Below, one piece after another: positions 36,726-48,700 of a stretch of 64,000 nt of DNA. The first letter of the stretch is position 1. Every line of letters starts with the position of its first letter. Below the pieces are notes generated by a model. It searched no databases. It saw nothing but the letters and a program-made list of their open reading frames with translations, and was not told the DNA's origin. Source of the stretch: Tenodera sinensis (lineage: Eukaryota; Arthropoda; Insecta; Mantodea; Mantidae); contig CM060967.1 in the NCBI GenBank assembly GCA_030765045.1, positions 124,451,412-124,515,411 on the forward strand, in the 5' to 3' direction. The position numbers and the translations under genes were made by a program.

Positions 36726-39499
36726 ATATGGATTATTGTAAACATTACATGTTATATATTTGTCCGCTTTTAAGAATATAATAGTTTAAAACAATATTAT
36801 GCTCGTTTCCTCATAACATTGGCATTTTCTTAGCTTAGGACAGCTCAATATGGTATATTGAATGAATAATTAAAACTAGTGGTTTTGACAAGTTAGTAAG
36901 CGCAATTGCTCTTTCTCCAAAATAATTGTTATTATAATGCTTAACATATTTCAGTTGTATTACTGTATATAGTCAGGCACTCATCCAGTTTCACATAAAA
37001 GGACGATTTTGCCCATCTCTGTAGTCAAAGTTTACTACTCGTACATATTTTCCTGTTTCAAGAAACTGAGTTTGACAATAGTGACATAAATGTATCAAGT
37101 TACTCCAGCACTAGAATCAAAGACGCCAAAGTTAACGCAACCAGCTCCTAAAGTGAACATGACTCAAAATAGTGAGTCACAAGGGACATAAATTTGTCAA
37201 GCTATACCAAGGCCAGAATCAAATAGGCCGAAGTAGAAACTTAAACAGTGAACCTACTACAAGAACCATATGAACATCAGGTTCACTACCGCACGATATT
37301 GACATCTTTTATGCTTGTTTATTATAAGAATTCAGTGTGGCATATAATTAGAATAGTAGTTTGGAGAACTCAGTACTCTACATTTGCTCTCTCTCTCTCT
37401 CTGTCTGTCTCTCCAAAATACAGGATCTTTCACAAGTAAGGATTAAAGAAAATAAAATTAAAATTACTTCAGTTTTCAGAAAATTTTCAAACACATCAAA
37501 TGTAATACTTTAAAGGAAACTTTTGCATAAATAAAAAGAAACTCAGTCATCATTGCACACGTGTGACGTCGTCAACCAAAAGGCTAAATGGAAACATTTT
37601 TTCCCGTTTTTCCTGTTCAATTACATCAAAGTTTTATTTGTTTCATACAATGCAGCTACCTCTATCAAAATCATTAAAAAAATATTACTTTATAACACTT
37701 CAGTGAAATATAAGGGAAATGTGGTGATATGAAAGATATACAGTTCCCTAAAAGACTCAATTTTCTAAACATTTTAAGCCTCCCCATTTAGCTACCTACC
37801 CCTTTGAGCTCGAAGTCATTAAAGAAATCTATCATATTGGCAACAAAGTGCCAAAATAGCTTCTGACATGCATATTCAAGGAAACTGGATTGAAATTTGG
37901 TAACATGAATATGAGAAACACGCCTAACTCTAGTTTTAAATTTTTCACATTAGTCTGTGACCACCTGGAAGAGTAGTGCTTTTCAATGATGGAAGAATTA
38001 TCAAAATTGGTTCAATGGCATCTGAAATTAGCCTACATATAACCTCCCCCCCCCCCCCCACCTCCCACAAACGCAGACAAATTTTCTTTATAACATATAT
38101 ACATAATAAGAGCCGTAATGCATAATTCCTGGTGCAAGAATGTGTGAATCACCTTTTAATTCACTTGTTTTCTCTGTTACGGAAGGCTTTAATTTAGAGA
38201 GCATACCCTAACTTTGTTTCGCTAATAGCTTCAATTGTTGTGTCGTAAACAGAGGATCGAGTGACAGACAGAGGAAAAGCTGGATGACGGGAATTGGGAA
38301 TGGAGGAAACAGAGGGGAAACGAGACAAACAATGAAATGGAACATTCCCATGTTTGGGGGGAAACACTTTTCCCGAACTTTACGAATCGATGGAACGATG
38401 CGGTGGAGGAAGATTAAAAGTGTACTAAGGAGAATATCCAGAATGTCCCTGTATTAAGATGGATATTCATCACTCTTCAACTTTCCCTGGCAGTTGTGCG
38501 CCCTAAACCCCACCACTACTACTCTTCTACTTGGATAGTTTTTGAAAGTTGTAATGTTGCCTATTGGAATTTTGGGTGCTATAGTATAAGTGCACAAAGT
38601 TTTGTTTGGATGGACCAACGAATGATAGTTTGTATGTTGGGAGTTGAAAATAGGGCTGGAAAATAAGTATAGCGCTGTAGGATACCTTATCAATTTTTCC
38701 ACGTTCTAACACCCAATTGTGCCAGGTTTTATGAAGATCCTATCAAAATATTCCTTAATCCGAGAGAAATGTGGTAAAAGTACGATATACAGCATTCTCC
38801 TCGCCAATAGTTTTCGAACACCACATGTTAAACCTGTTTATGTTTCCTACAGAACACCCTGGCGCATCTATGTCTTATTTTTATATTTGTTTCACTTTTA
38901 ATTTTGGGGGCAGTTTCCTATTTTGGTTATCTTCCTTGTGGTTTTCCTCAACTTACTCACATATACACAAATATTTACAGACTCACAAACCCATGCTCGA
39001 GGCTGGACTGGAACCCGCTATTCCCTTCATCACGAAAATCTTTGAAATGTAGGTTACTAAAAAGCTGTCATGTTCACAATAAATGTCCTGAAAACTCACC
39101 TTACCTTCATAGTCAACTAATTGGGTGATGAATAAAAAAGTTTCCCCGAGGTCTCTTTTAAAATGTTTTGGAAACATTTCGTGGCCGGTGGCTGTCAGAA
39201 AAGTGATACTATTCATGATGAAAGAATTTTAAAAATTGGTTGAGTTTATGCAATACAACACAGACAGTACATGGAATATCAGATTGTAGAAATAACGTAA
39301 CGAAAGCTTGTCAACGACTGCTGCGCGAAACTGGCCTTGCTCTATTGAAGGCCACATGCCACTTGCACTCCCCGCATTGTACCTGTCGCTCCCACTTCTG
39401 CTCCCTCTCTACTCACTGCGATATGCACACCTCGAGACGTTGTTAGATAATGGAGCCCGTACGAGGGATACTGTCGTTCTGCAACAGGCGTAACGGTAC
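36726..39499. other. AT-rich DNA with minor simple repeats
   Basis: Contains a CT repeat (37389-37413) and a C-run (38047-38060). A possible inverted SINE-F lies at about 38885-39050 (shares CACAAATATTTACAGACTCA and a diverged TGGAACCCGC head with the element at 4.8 and 5.5 kb). No gene recognised. Confidence 0.4.
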
Positions 39500-39831
39500 C
39501 TTTCTGTGAAGTAAGAATTTGTCTATCTCTTACAGTTTACCACTTATGCAAGTCATCCAGATTGAAGAGGACTTCAGAGGACATTCCCAAAATTCAAGAT
39601 ATACATTTCATATGTTACGAAAATGTCTTAAACATGCAGTATTTTAATCAAAATCGTCGAGCCATTTTGAGTAAACCAAACTTTTCGAAAAATATCGCAT
39701 GGAAAGAGTAGTCTCAGGTATCGTGTTTTTCAAAGTTGCCCAACTTAAATACCAAGTTTGATACTTAACTGAGTTTTCGTTGAGCTATGCTGTTCATGGA
39801 CGGACACACACCAGTGCACATACGTTTTTCT

Positions 39832-39887
<56 letters not shown>

Positions 39888-39990
39888 CCAGGGGACTACA
39901 AAGGGCGTATATCCGGTGAAATATCGATATCAAATTTTTGGGTGGAATGCATTACATCTTCTGCTTACTGTAAATACTAGTAGAAAAGTA
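39500..39990 (-). mobile_element. R element, second subfamily, partial, with T50
   Basis: Body from TTTGTCTATCTCTTACAGTT to the 5' end near 39990. The 3' module and hairpin are missing. The internal poly-T site is a 50-bp T-run (39835-39884). Confidence 0.7.
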
Positions 39991-40703
39991 ATATGTCCTT
40001 TAACTGCTACGCTACCCTATACGAGAACACAAAAACTCCAACGTCGTATAAGCGCATAAGAACATTGAAAATGTTCAGAACTTAACCAGTAACGTAAAAT
40101 GTATATAAGGTGCAGGCATTCGCCTTACTAAGCAAACTTAAAAGTCTTATAAACTAATGTACAGAAACATAGAATACTAACATTAAGAAGCTACTCATTT
40201 CGTCTCTGCAGCTCATTCTCCAATGATAGCAGGATTCAAAACATAACCTTAATTTGAGCAGGGTTATTATACCTATGTTGTATATGAGGAGAACCAGCAA
40301 GATGGGAGAGTCGATATTAAAGTTATTTTCCATAAAGAGGAATCCCACTCTCGGAACACCAGGCGAAGGTAGCCTTTTGTAACAAATGTATAATCTCAAA
40401 CAAAGAGAGATGTGGCATGCGATAGGTTTGGCAGAAGTGGGAACTTCCGTCACCTCGATCCGAATTTCCTTATGTGTGCGAAAAGGATGCAGTTGGCACG
40501 TTTCTTTTGCGGTATGCCTGTCGCGGATTCAACGTACAAGTAGCACGTGGCATTTCGTCAATTTTGGAAGCAATTTTTACTTTCTCTAAATTCTCCAAAT
40601 GCCTCTAAAATGGTGTTGATTACCTGGATCATTCTCAACATAATCTATTTAAATATAAATAAGTGTATACTTTCTTACTTAGTGATGTTTTATTATCTTT
40701 ATC
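39991..40703. other. Unassigned DNA
   Basis: No supported gene or repeat found. Confidence 0.35.
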
Positions 40704-40869
40704 GGAATTTCTAGACGCACCTCATACATAGCAGAAAAAGTATTGCATTTCACCCTAAAATTCAATATCGAGATTTCACCGGAAATATGTTTTGAGGCCT
40801 TCTAAAGAAAATAAGAGCGAGAAAGAGAAAGTTTTGTGTTTTCATGTGTGTTTGTGTGTGTCTGTTTGT

Positions 40870-40920
<51 letters not shown>

Positions 40921-41440
40921 GGTGGGTGGGTGGGTGGGTGTGGGTGTGGGTGTGTGCGCGTCTGAATAGTGTAACCCAATAAAACAAATTTGAGTTTTAA
41001 GTTCAGTATCTTCTAAGAATGCGACACAAAGGTTTCAAGAAAAGTCCACCAACCCATAATTGCCATTTACATTGAACATTTTTCGAAATTTTTTATTTTC
41101 TCAAAAATGGCTCTAACGATCTTGATTAAAGTACCATACATTACATATATTTTCATGACAAATAAAACGCATATTGTGTATTTTCTTGGAATAGCCATTG
41201 AAGTGCTCTTTATTCAGAAGGAATTTTACACAGTTTTGTGCTGTATACGAAGTGTAGATCTCTTTAAAAACACACAATTTATTTCAAACAACTTTGTGTC
41301 ATAAGCTATTTCAGAGATAGTCGTTATTGATGGTTCGAAATGTTCATTACCTAGTAATTCTCTTAAAGCACGTGGAAAGAGTGTGGAATTCTCATGTCAA
41401 AATATGGCGTCCAGTTCTAAAACATTTGACTATCACTATA
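40704..41440 (+). mobile_element. R element, diverged, with TG/GGGT microsatellite
   Basis: 5' end near 40704-40730, GTATTGCATTTCACCC, and the microsatellite site at about 40840-40955 as TG repeats followed by GGGT repeats. The body runs to about 41440, after which the 3' module is eroded. Confidence 0.7.
40911..40950 (+). repeat. GGGT tract, candidate G-quadruplex
   Basis: Nine GGG tracts separated by 1-3 bases on the plus strand, inside the R microsatellite. This satisfies the usual four-tract, short-loop G-quadruplex pattern. Confidence 0.7.
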
Positions 41441-42700
41441 CCCTTTGCATCTGTAACAAAATGTAAAAAGTAGCTATTTTTGCTAAAGTTTGTCTCTAGT
41501 AAGCTTTCATAAGAATAATAGACATAAACATTCTTTTAGTCAGCTGCAAGTGCATTTAATGCTCCCTTCAATGAAGCTCTAAATACCGTCATGGACAATG
41601 TAGAATTGTGTATGAAAATTGTGGTCAATATTCAATACAAACACAGCCAGGCTTCAAGAAGTGTTTAGATTCGAATTGGATGTACAGAAGGGTTTTGTAC
41701 GCAGTGAGTCAGGTTTTCTTGAAGGAAATCCGTGAATGTCACACCGTGGCAGACCGTGTCATTGGCACCAATTGTCATACGGATCACGTATTTCTACGTT
41801 CGTTTTTGGCACACTTAGACCATCCAGGGTGATACCATGCATCCATTCCTCAATGCGTGACGATCTACATGCAGCTATAGCTCAGAATGCCAATGACGTC
41901 AAAAGGTCCGGCTGATATCCGGGTCCGTTAGGAGGTAGGTACCATATGTGGCCCTACAAAAGGAACTCCGCCACTAGTTGACACCTACCTTGAGGAATTT
42001 GCTCCACAATTTTCACCTACATTAAGAAAAGCGGTGAGAATATATATTTTGATGTGTTATATGAAACGTCACACTCAATACTGGTTCACAACCACCTATA
42101 ACGGTAACAATATAAAGCTAAAATACATGTATTCAAATGGGAGTGTTCACAACCGACGGGAAGTTTTCCCGGGCTCGGGAACGGGAAAAAAGACCTGGCC
42201 AAGTTTTAACTTTCTTGTTCTCATTCCTGCCACTGCATTTTAGACTCATATTGTGCACACAGGCTTTTCACTTTAGAAATTATTAAAGGCAACCATACCA
42301 TAAAATAGCTGCTAGAGCTCTCTCTAGTCGCAAGATAAAAAAAATATCATTAGTCAGAAACAAATGAATTCCCATTGCGAATATCGACGTCCACTTTGCT
42401 ATCGATGTGCTGATCAATAATACACATTTCAGTTCTCGTTACCCAGCTATTTTGAACCAAAATGTTGAGTGCTACCTTGCTACCTGTTCTCATTTCCGTT
42501 GTGGCTACCGCTGCCAGATAGTTGTGAACCAACCTTTAGGGATCCAGAATTTTGAGATATTGCAGACCACAGAAATGTCAAGTGAATAACCATACATACG
42601 TACAATTAGTGCATTCCCTAGAGGAATATTACACTCCAACCAACAGATCGATTGAGATCCTGAATGGCGTTTCTGGTGTAGAATGGGAAGAAGCACTTAA
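41441..42700. other. Unassigned DNA
   Basis: No gene recognised. Fragments with open frames (for example 41608-41832) show no known motif. Confidence 0.35.
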
Positions 42701-43019
42701 AATGCAGTACAAACTTGTTCTGTCAGAGTTCTTCCTGGACGCCCTTCCTGTCTTATTCCCGCCAGGGGACTTGCTAAAATATTCGAGACATCACAGGATC
42801 GAGAAAAGGCTGCTTTTTCAAGAAAAGGCAATGGAGTACGTGAGCTTTTATGTATTGTTAAAGGTGACAGAAGCAGAAAAATGGATATTATCGCTATTGT
42901 CAGGGACGATAACTTTTTATACATCTTGGATCCCACCATTTGAACTGAAGCAAGCTCAGTCAACTTGAAGAAGTGAGCGAAGAAAGGCGTGAAATAATGT
43001 CCTATTCTAAGGAACGATA
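42701..43019 (+). pseudogene. C-terminal relic of an R2-like non-LTR retrotransposon
   Basis: Frames combine into the end of a non-LTR polyprotein. GDLLKYSRHHRIEKRL comes first, then after a frameshift SRKMDIIAIVRDDNFLYIL-DPTI, then after a 2-base loss FE, then EEVSEERREIMSYSKER and a stop. The order RHHxI ... (K/R)xDIIAI ... DPTIRFE resembles the restriction-like endonuclease tail of R2/NeSL-type elements, whose motif is RHD..E..KPDLV..DVT-RYE. At least two or three frameshifts disable it. No reverse-transcriptase domain precedes it, so this is a short 3' fragment. Alternatively it is an unnamed arthropod non-LTR lineage with the same tail. Confidence 0.55.
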
Positions 43020-43304
43020 GCACATAGATGATTTAATGCAATAGGTTGTTCATAGAAGCAAGAGGGACAACATAAAAATCCTTGGTATCCACATTAGCCA
43101 TCAACGGTTCATTGTTTATTATAACCATCTTTATAGATCCTAAACTATCTTCTCGTTTAAGCTTAATAATTTCTATTTTTATGAAAACTTTCTCTCCTAT
43201 ATTCATTACACCCATTGCACAAGCATTAAATAAATAGACAAACAGAAAACAAAGGGAGATAGCTAATTAATGTAAACAAAAATTTTGTAACTGCCTATAT
43301 GGTC

Positions 43305-43470
43305 AAGAGGTCAGCGTTCGGACTTCTCAAACCACAGCTACAGGGTTCGATTCCTGGCTGGGTTTGGGTATTTTCCTTTAACCAGAATAATGCCCTATTC
43401 CTCTCAGAGTATGGGAGCGAATGTGAGTGTGTTGGATGCTAAAATGAATAAAATCAACGCTAAGAAACTC
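43305..43470 (+). mobile_element. tRNA-like SINE, single copy
   Basis: A-box-like TATGGTCAAGAGGTCAGCG and B-box GGGTTCGATTCCTGG with normal spacing. The downstream part resembles SINE-D loosely (GGGTATTTTCCTTTAACCAG). No target duplication found. Confidence 0.45.
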
Positions 43471-43577
43471 TACAGTTCAGTAAGTAAAAACACCATCAGT
43501 TGTTTCTCAAATTAAAGCCCCCAATGTGACCAACGAAGCTAAAGGGGGCTATACAAATAAAACAAAAGAGAAATAAA

Positions 43578-44357
43578 TCTGATGTGTTGCACTCACATGA
43601 CTTTCTCTGCGCTTGTACTAACTTATTCCTATGTCTTCGTGTTGAGATAAACATTTGCACAAATTATCTTATTGCTTCTTTCTTTGTAGGTGCAAGAGGA
43701 ATATGGGAATACAGAAGGGCTTGAGCGATAGTCAAATCTTTTAGAGTTCGAGATTCCTTTGCACGGCTAACATAAAAAAAGTTTAAATGAATGTTCAGGT
43801 TTTCCGAAAAAATATCAAGGAATATCTCCGAAATGATTCACTCTAGAAAAAAAAAATGTACTTGGTTGTGTGTTTTAGTGAGATCTACATTTTTGGGTAG
43901 CAAGATTTGGTCTTTCTCTTACGGTTTACGAGTTATTCAGAAGTCATGCAGAGTAAACAGGACTACATAGGTTATAGACATAAAATTGAAAATATACATT
44001 TAATGGCATGCAAATATCTTAAACATATGACATTTTAATCAGTCATTAGAGCCATTTTCAATAAAATGAAAACTTTCGACAAATTTTCCATGCAAAGGGT
44101 AGTTTAGGGTGAGGCTATTTTCTCTAAAATCTTCGTCTCGCATCCTTAAAGGCATTCAATTTAAATACCAACTTTGGTATTTAACCAACCTTTCGTTTTT
44201 GAGTTATGCTGTCCACAGACTGACAGACACACACGGACCTTTTTCTAAAAATGCTTTTTTGGATTCAGGGTGTCTGAAAACATATTTCCGGTGAAATCTC
44301 GACATGGAATTATTGGGTGGAATACAATACTTCCTCTACTTACCAGTAGAGAAAGCA
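43578..44357 (-). mobile_element. R element, full length
   Basis: Hairpin end TCTGATGTGTTGCACTCACA at 43578, subterminal CTTTCTCTGC, body with short deletions. CA reduced to GACACACACG. The 5' end CTCTACTTACCAGTAGAGAA at 44338-44357 can itself form a 7-bp stem with a 4-base loop. Confidence 0.8.
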
Positions 44358-44804
44358 AAATGTTTCCCCAAAAATTTTATAAATAACGTGAATTATTTGA
44401 GATATAAAAAATTGATGTGTTTTAGCATCCCAAAACTAAGAGTTACTCAAGAAAAATTATATTGTTTTAAACTTTAAAATAACTTGAAAATTGGCTAAAA
44501 TTTGAAATTAGGAAAATATGAATCTCCATGATACAATAAACGATTCACAGCATAAAGTATTCTGCTGAATTTAAGACCTAATTTTGCTACACAAGTTGTA
44601 AACATAGCCTATAATAGCGTGTAACACAAAACGCATTGTATACATACTGCATTAATCATAATAGTACAATACACGCCATCATGATCGTCGTTGTGCATAA
44701 CAACCAGGCGATTTGTCTTTATCCTTCAGCAACGTGACAGTAGAATAATCATGGCTAACAGCCAAATTTAAAGCTATGATTATAATTTTTCTCCAGACAG
44801 TGCT
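44358..44804. other. AT-rich DNA
   Basis: No supported gene or repeat found. Confidence 0.35.
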
Positions 44805-45045
44805 ACTCATCATGTTTCACATTCTGCTTGGCAAACAGGATTATGTGACCGACAACCAACGAGTTCGCTGGCTTCTGAACACCAATATCAGCCACTAGTA
44901 AGTCTAATTGATATATCCATGACCAAATTTGCAGAAAAAGCAGGAACAGATGTTCTGGAACAACAGCCGGAGATAGAATTAGATTGAAAAATTCAATGCC
45001 ACAGCCAGGATTTGAACCAGGGATATTCAGGTCTCCATTCGGTTG
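44805..45045 (-). mobile_element. SINE-G, inverted
   Basis: On the minus strand CCCTGGTTCAAATCCTGGC (B box) is followed by TGTGGCATTGAATTTTTCAA and TAATTCTATCTCC. This matches the plus-strand copy at 45370. The A-box part is near 45045. Confidence 0.5.
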
Positions 45046-45048
45046 CTC

Positions 45049-45250
45049 TGTCGGTCTGGGTGGTTCAGTGGGGTAGACGCTGTCTACTGGTCGCGGGTTC
45101 AAATCCGGCACTGACCGATGGTTTTTGTGTGCCTAAAAACGACAGCTCCATGTCTGGCACGTAAAAGGACTTCTGCAAGACGACATTCCGGCATACTGGT
45201 GACGCTGATATAATCCTGACAATTGACAGCGTCGTTAAACAACAAAATAA
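45049..45250 (+). mobile_element. SINE-B
   Basis: Head CTGGGTGGTTCAGTGGGGTA, B box GCGGGTTCAAATCC, centre CGATGGTTTTTGTGTGCC, 3' end GACAGCGTCGTTAAACAACA. A small internal deletion removes part of the AGATTTACTGG motif. No clear flanking duplication. Confidence 0.8.
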
Positions 45251-45369
45251 CTTTAAGTGAACTACTATGGCAATATGCCGACATGACATTAAATTCTCCA
45301 ACTAACTGGCATTTTCCCCGTAAACCTCAAAGGGATCTCAAAATCATCTGAGATAACATACCTTAATGT

Positions 45370-45589
45370 GGTTAGAACAACCGGGAAGAGACCGGAAGAT
45401 CTATGGTTCAAATACCGGCTATGGTATTCAATTTTTCTGTCTGATTCTACTTTTACAAGTCTTTGTCCCAGTGTGAAAGAACAATTAATTGCAACCGAAA
45501 AGCTCGTTTCGGCAAAATGGAATCTACAACACAAGGATTACCGTGCAGATGCATCAAAGCCAGTTGAGAATCAATGCCAATTGTCACTT
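45370..45589 (+). mobile_element. SINE-G
   Basis: GGTTAGAACAACCGG (A-box region) and ATGGTTCAAATACCGGC (B box), followed by TATGGTATTCAATTTTTCTG as in the inverted copy at 44805. It directly precedes the hAT MITE. Confidence 0.5.
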
Positions 45590-45597
45590 GATTAAGA

Positions 45598-46267
45598 CAG
45601 GGCTGGGTAAGTAGTACTCTCTGGGCGCAGCCCCTCACGGTCTTGTACTGATAACTATGTTTATGCTCGACCATACCCAAATTTATTAATTAGTAATGCC
45701 AAAGCGCAATATAGATTATTCTCGAAATGCAACTAGCGCGAGTTTAGAAAACGCTAAAATGTCGGACACTACTGACAGTGAGATGCAACTTACTCCACCT
45801 AAGTAAGATGCAACGTACACAAAACACACAAATTAACCTCAAAACAGCATCAACTTCCAAGAATATTGCACTAAGCACAGTCCCGCAAATTATTTTCAAT
45901 AACTGCATAATAAATAACTTATACATGAAATAAAGTTTCGTCTGAAAACCAATATATTCAATTTGCCTTCTATTTTTCAGTGTGAGTAGTATTCCAAGGT
46001 TATAATTTTCATCATGCACCTGTGACGCGCTGAAGACGAATCGATCGTTTAGCGCCTGCGCAGAACTCCAAATATCAGCTGATGCAATATGTAGGCCATT
46101 GTCCCAGGTGAGTGTACAACATTTTATAAATTGTCGTATGAAACTTAACTATAACTCACTTCACTCGTCCCGTCTTAATTACTACCATTATAGTCTCGTT
46201 GCATAACATACTATTAACAAGAAAAACATGAGGTCGCTCAAGCTGTTCCGTGAGTTGCCCAGCCCTG
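45598..46267. mobile_element. Non-autonomous hAT transposon, 670 bp
   Basis: Termini CAGGGCTGGGTAAGTA (45598) and the inverted CAGGGCTGGGCAACTC (ending 46267) match over the first 10 bases and beyond. They are of the CAGGG-TGGGCAA type common in hAT elements. The flanks GATTAAGA (45590-45597) and GATAAAGA (46268-46275) form an 8-bp duplication with one mismatch. No transposase is visible, so it depends on an element elsewhere. Confidence 0.8.
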
Positions 46268-46275
46268 GATAAAGA

Positions 46276-46987
46276 GCTCAATTAATATTGGGAATTGTTA
46301 CAGATCCCAATTCTGGCATAAGATGTTCTAGCTCTCCTTTTCCTGTTTTCGCTGAGTGGCTATTTCGGTTTCGTTTACAACAATGAGGGTCATTATTCTT
46401 CGTTATAAGTAGTCTTACAAAATATTGGAGTAGTCATTTTATTTTGAGTTTTGTTTATTGATACTGGTACTTATATATTAATTACCTAACAAATAGTACT
46501 TACTAGTAATTTGTGTTTCCTCTAACAGTACGTATGATAAACATCTGACGAAACTGTGTTTCAAAACAATAAAAAAGAATGCTCATATTATTTACAAACT
46601 TGCATGTCCCAGTTCAACCAATTTTACCACGTATTATATCCGATTTAGATTTGGTATTACATCAAAAATACACCTTAAGTTTTAAATTTTAGTTGTTACT
46701 GTTAGGTTACGATGTCAGAGTGGCTTACTTCGTCTGCAGAGTTCAATGAAATGGTGTTTTCGCAAATGTGAAAATTCTTGAGAACGTGCGTCACCCTCAC
46801 TATGACACCGTGGGCCATTAGCCTCCTAGGATGGGTTATTCCACGGCGGCTTCTCTGTTTAGTACCTCTGCCAAACACAATGCATTCCGTGCCACAGAAT
46901 TTAGCAGTTTCTCCCTTGTGGGTATATATGCTTGCTATATATCAGAAGCCTAATACAAACTTCAATATAAATTTTGAGAAAAAAAAA
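46276..46987. other. Unassigned DNA
   Basis: No supported gene or repeat found. Confidence 0.35.
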
Positions 46988-47870
46988 CCTGATGTGTTGC
47001 TCTCACATGCCTTTCTCTACTCTTGTACTAATCATTCTTACACACTCTTACACCTATATCTTCCTTGTGTTAGTTGAGATAAACATTTATAGAAATTATC
47101 TTATTGCTTATTTCCTTGTAGGTGCGAGAAAAATATGGTAATACAGTAGGCTTTGAGCGATAGTCAAGTCTTCCAAAACTTTCCAATTCCGTTCTCTTTG
47201 CAAGGCTAACATATAAAAAATGAATAACGATGTTCCATTTGACGAAAGTTTGTTTTCCAAAACTCACACAAATAACAAGGAATATCTCCGAAATGGTCCA
47301 CTCTACAAAAAGATTTATTGGGACATAAAGTGTATGTTTTAGCAATATCTACATTTTTGTATAGTAAAATTTTGTCTATGTCTTACGGTTTACCAGCTAT
47401 GCAAAAGTCATTCAGACTGAGCATGACTACATAGACTATAACCATAAAATTCAAAACATACATTACATTTGTCATAAAAATATCTTAAAACATATGGCGT
47501 TTTAATGAAAATGGTTAGAGCCATTTTCGAGAAATTCAAAATTTTCTAAATATTTCCCATGTAAAGAGTGGTTTAGGGTGGAGGAATTTCCTTCATAATC
47601 TTCGCATCGCATCCCTAAAACATGTTAATCTTAAATACCAATTTTGGTTTTTAACCGACCTTTTGTTTTTTAATTATGCTGTTCACAGTCTGACAAACTG
47701 ACACACACACACGCACGTGCACACGTTCACACGGACCTTTATCTAGAAATTATTATTTTTTTTTTTTGGATTCAGGGGGTCTCAGAACATATATTTCCGG
47801 TAAAATCTCGACATCGAATCTGTGAAATACAATACTTACTCTACTTACTATACGTAGTAAGACAAAGTAA
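46988..47870 (-). mobile_element. R element, full length
   Basis: Hairpin end CCTGATGTGTTGCTCTCACA at 46988, preceded by an A-run. Body complete; short CA/GCAC tract at about 47700-47730; poly-T at about 47755-47767. 5' end with TACTATACGTAGTAAGACAA at 47870. Confidence 0.8.
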
Positions 47871-48504
47871 CAAATTTAAGTTAGCATTAGAAAATACTTT
47901 AGACTCTCGCCTGCTATGCAGAGGAGGAATTTATTAATTAAATTAAATTTCATTAAATAAATGCTCGTAATTTTTAGCTCTGCCATGCTCTACATAAGCG
48001 TTACAATTTATTTTTACAAATGTACACCATAGTTTTGATAAAATCTATATTCTAGATTGGGCTAGCTTTCCTAATCTGCCCTCAAGATCCAAAGATTGTG
48101 TCACATGATATGATATGCTAAATTTTGTTTCAGCGTCCTCTTTGAGACTACTCAATCGCAACCATTTCTAATGAATAGTCATCAAGATTTTGAGAAAGTA
48201 ACCTTTTGTCTAGATCTATGTAGTGCACTAAGCAAATAAAACTATTTACTCTGTTAATGAAATATATTAGCCCTCGGTACAGTAGAGTGAAATAATATAA
48301 TTAAATAGACGTTGTTCTACACATTGTTTTTGAATTACTGAACAATGTTGCACGCACCGAACAGTTTTACACAATAGCACGTATCGATCTGCATGCCAAC
48401 GTTCCAGAAGTCATGGCGAATTATATCTGCTTGTCCATAAGCCGATTATCTCTGTAAAGAATGCACACAAAATAGGTCGCGAATTTAAGAGTTGTATACA
48501 CCAG
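47871..48504. other. AT-rich DNA
   Basis: No supported gene or repeat found. Confidence 0.35.
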
Positions 48505-48700
48505 CGTAGTATCGGTTCTTCAGAGGTGGTAAATATGCGGGAGGTCCTGGCTCGATTTCCATATCTGCCACTTTGGGTTTTTCTTGGTTTTTTCTTGTCG
48601 ACAGGCAAATGCTGGTTTCTCTTCAACCACGCATTTTCTTTCGCCGTATTGCCTCTGATTTTGTATGCTCTTTCATGTTTAGGTAAATAGTTGGACAGAA
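48505..48700 (+). mobile_element. SINE-C, degraded
   Basis: GGGAGGTCCTGGCTCGATTTCC (B-box region), CCACTTTGGGTTTTTCTTGG, AGGCAAATGCTGG and CAACCACGCATTTTCTTTC follow the SINE-C layout with much divergence. Confidence 0.45.

Noticed and set aside
42552..42968. Cytochrome P450-like fragment
   Set aside because: The 138-codon frame looked superficially P450-like. Reading the neighbouring frame gives RKMDIIAI...DPTI, a non-LTR retrotransposon tail, which accounts for the region better.
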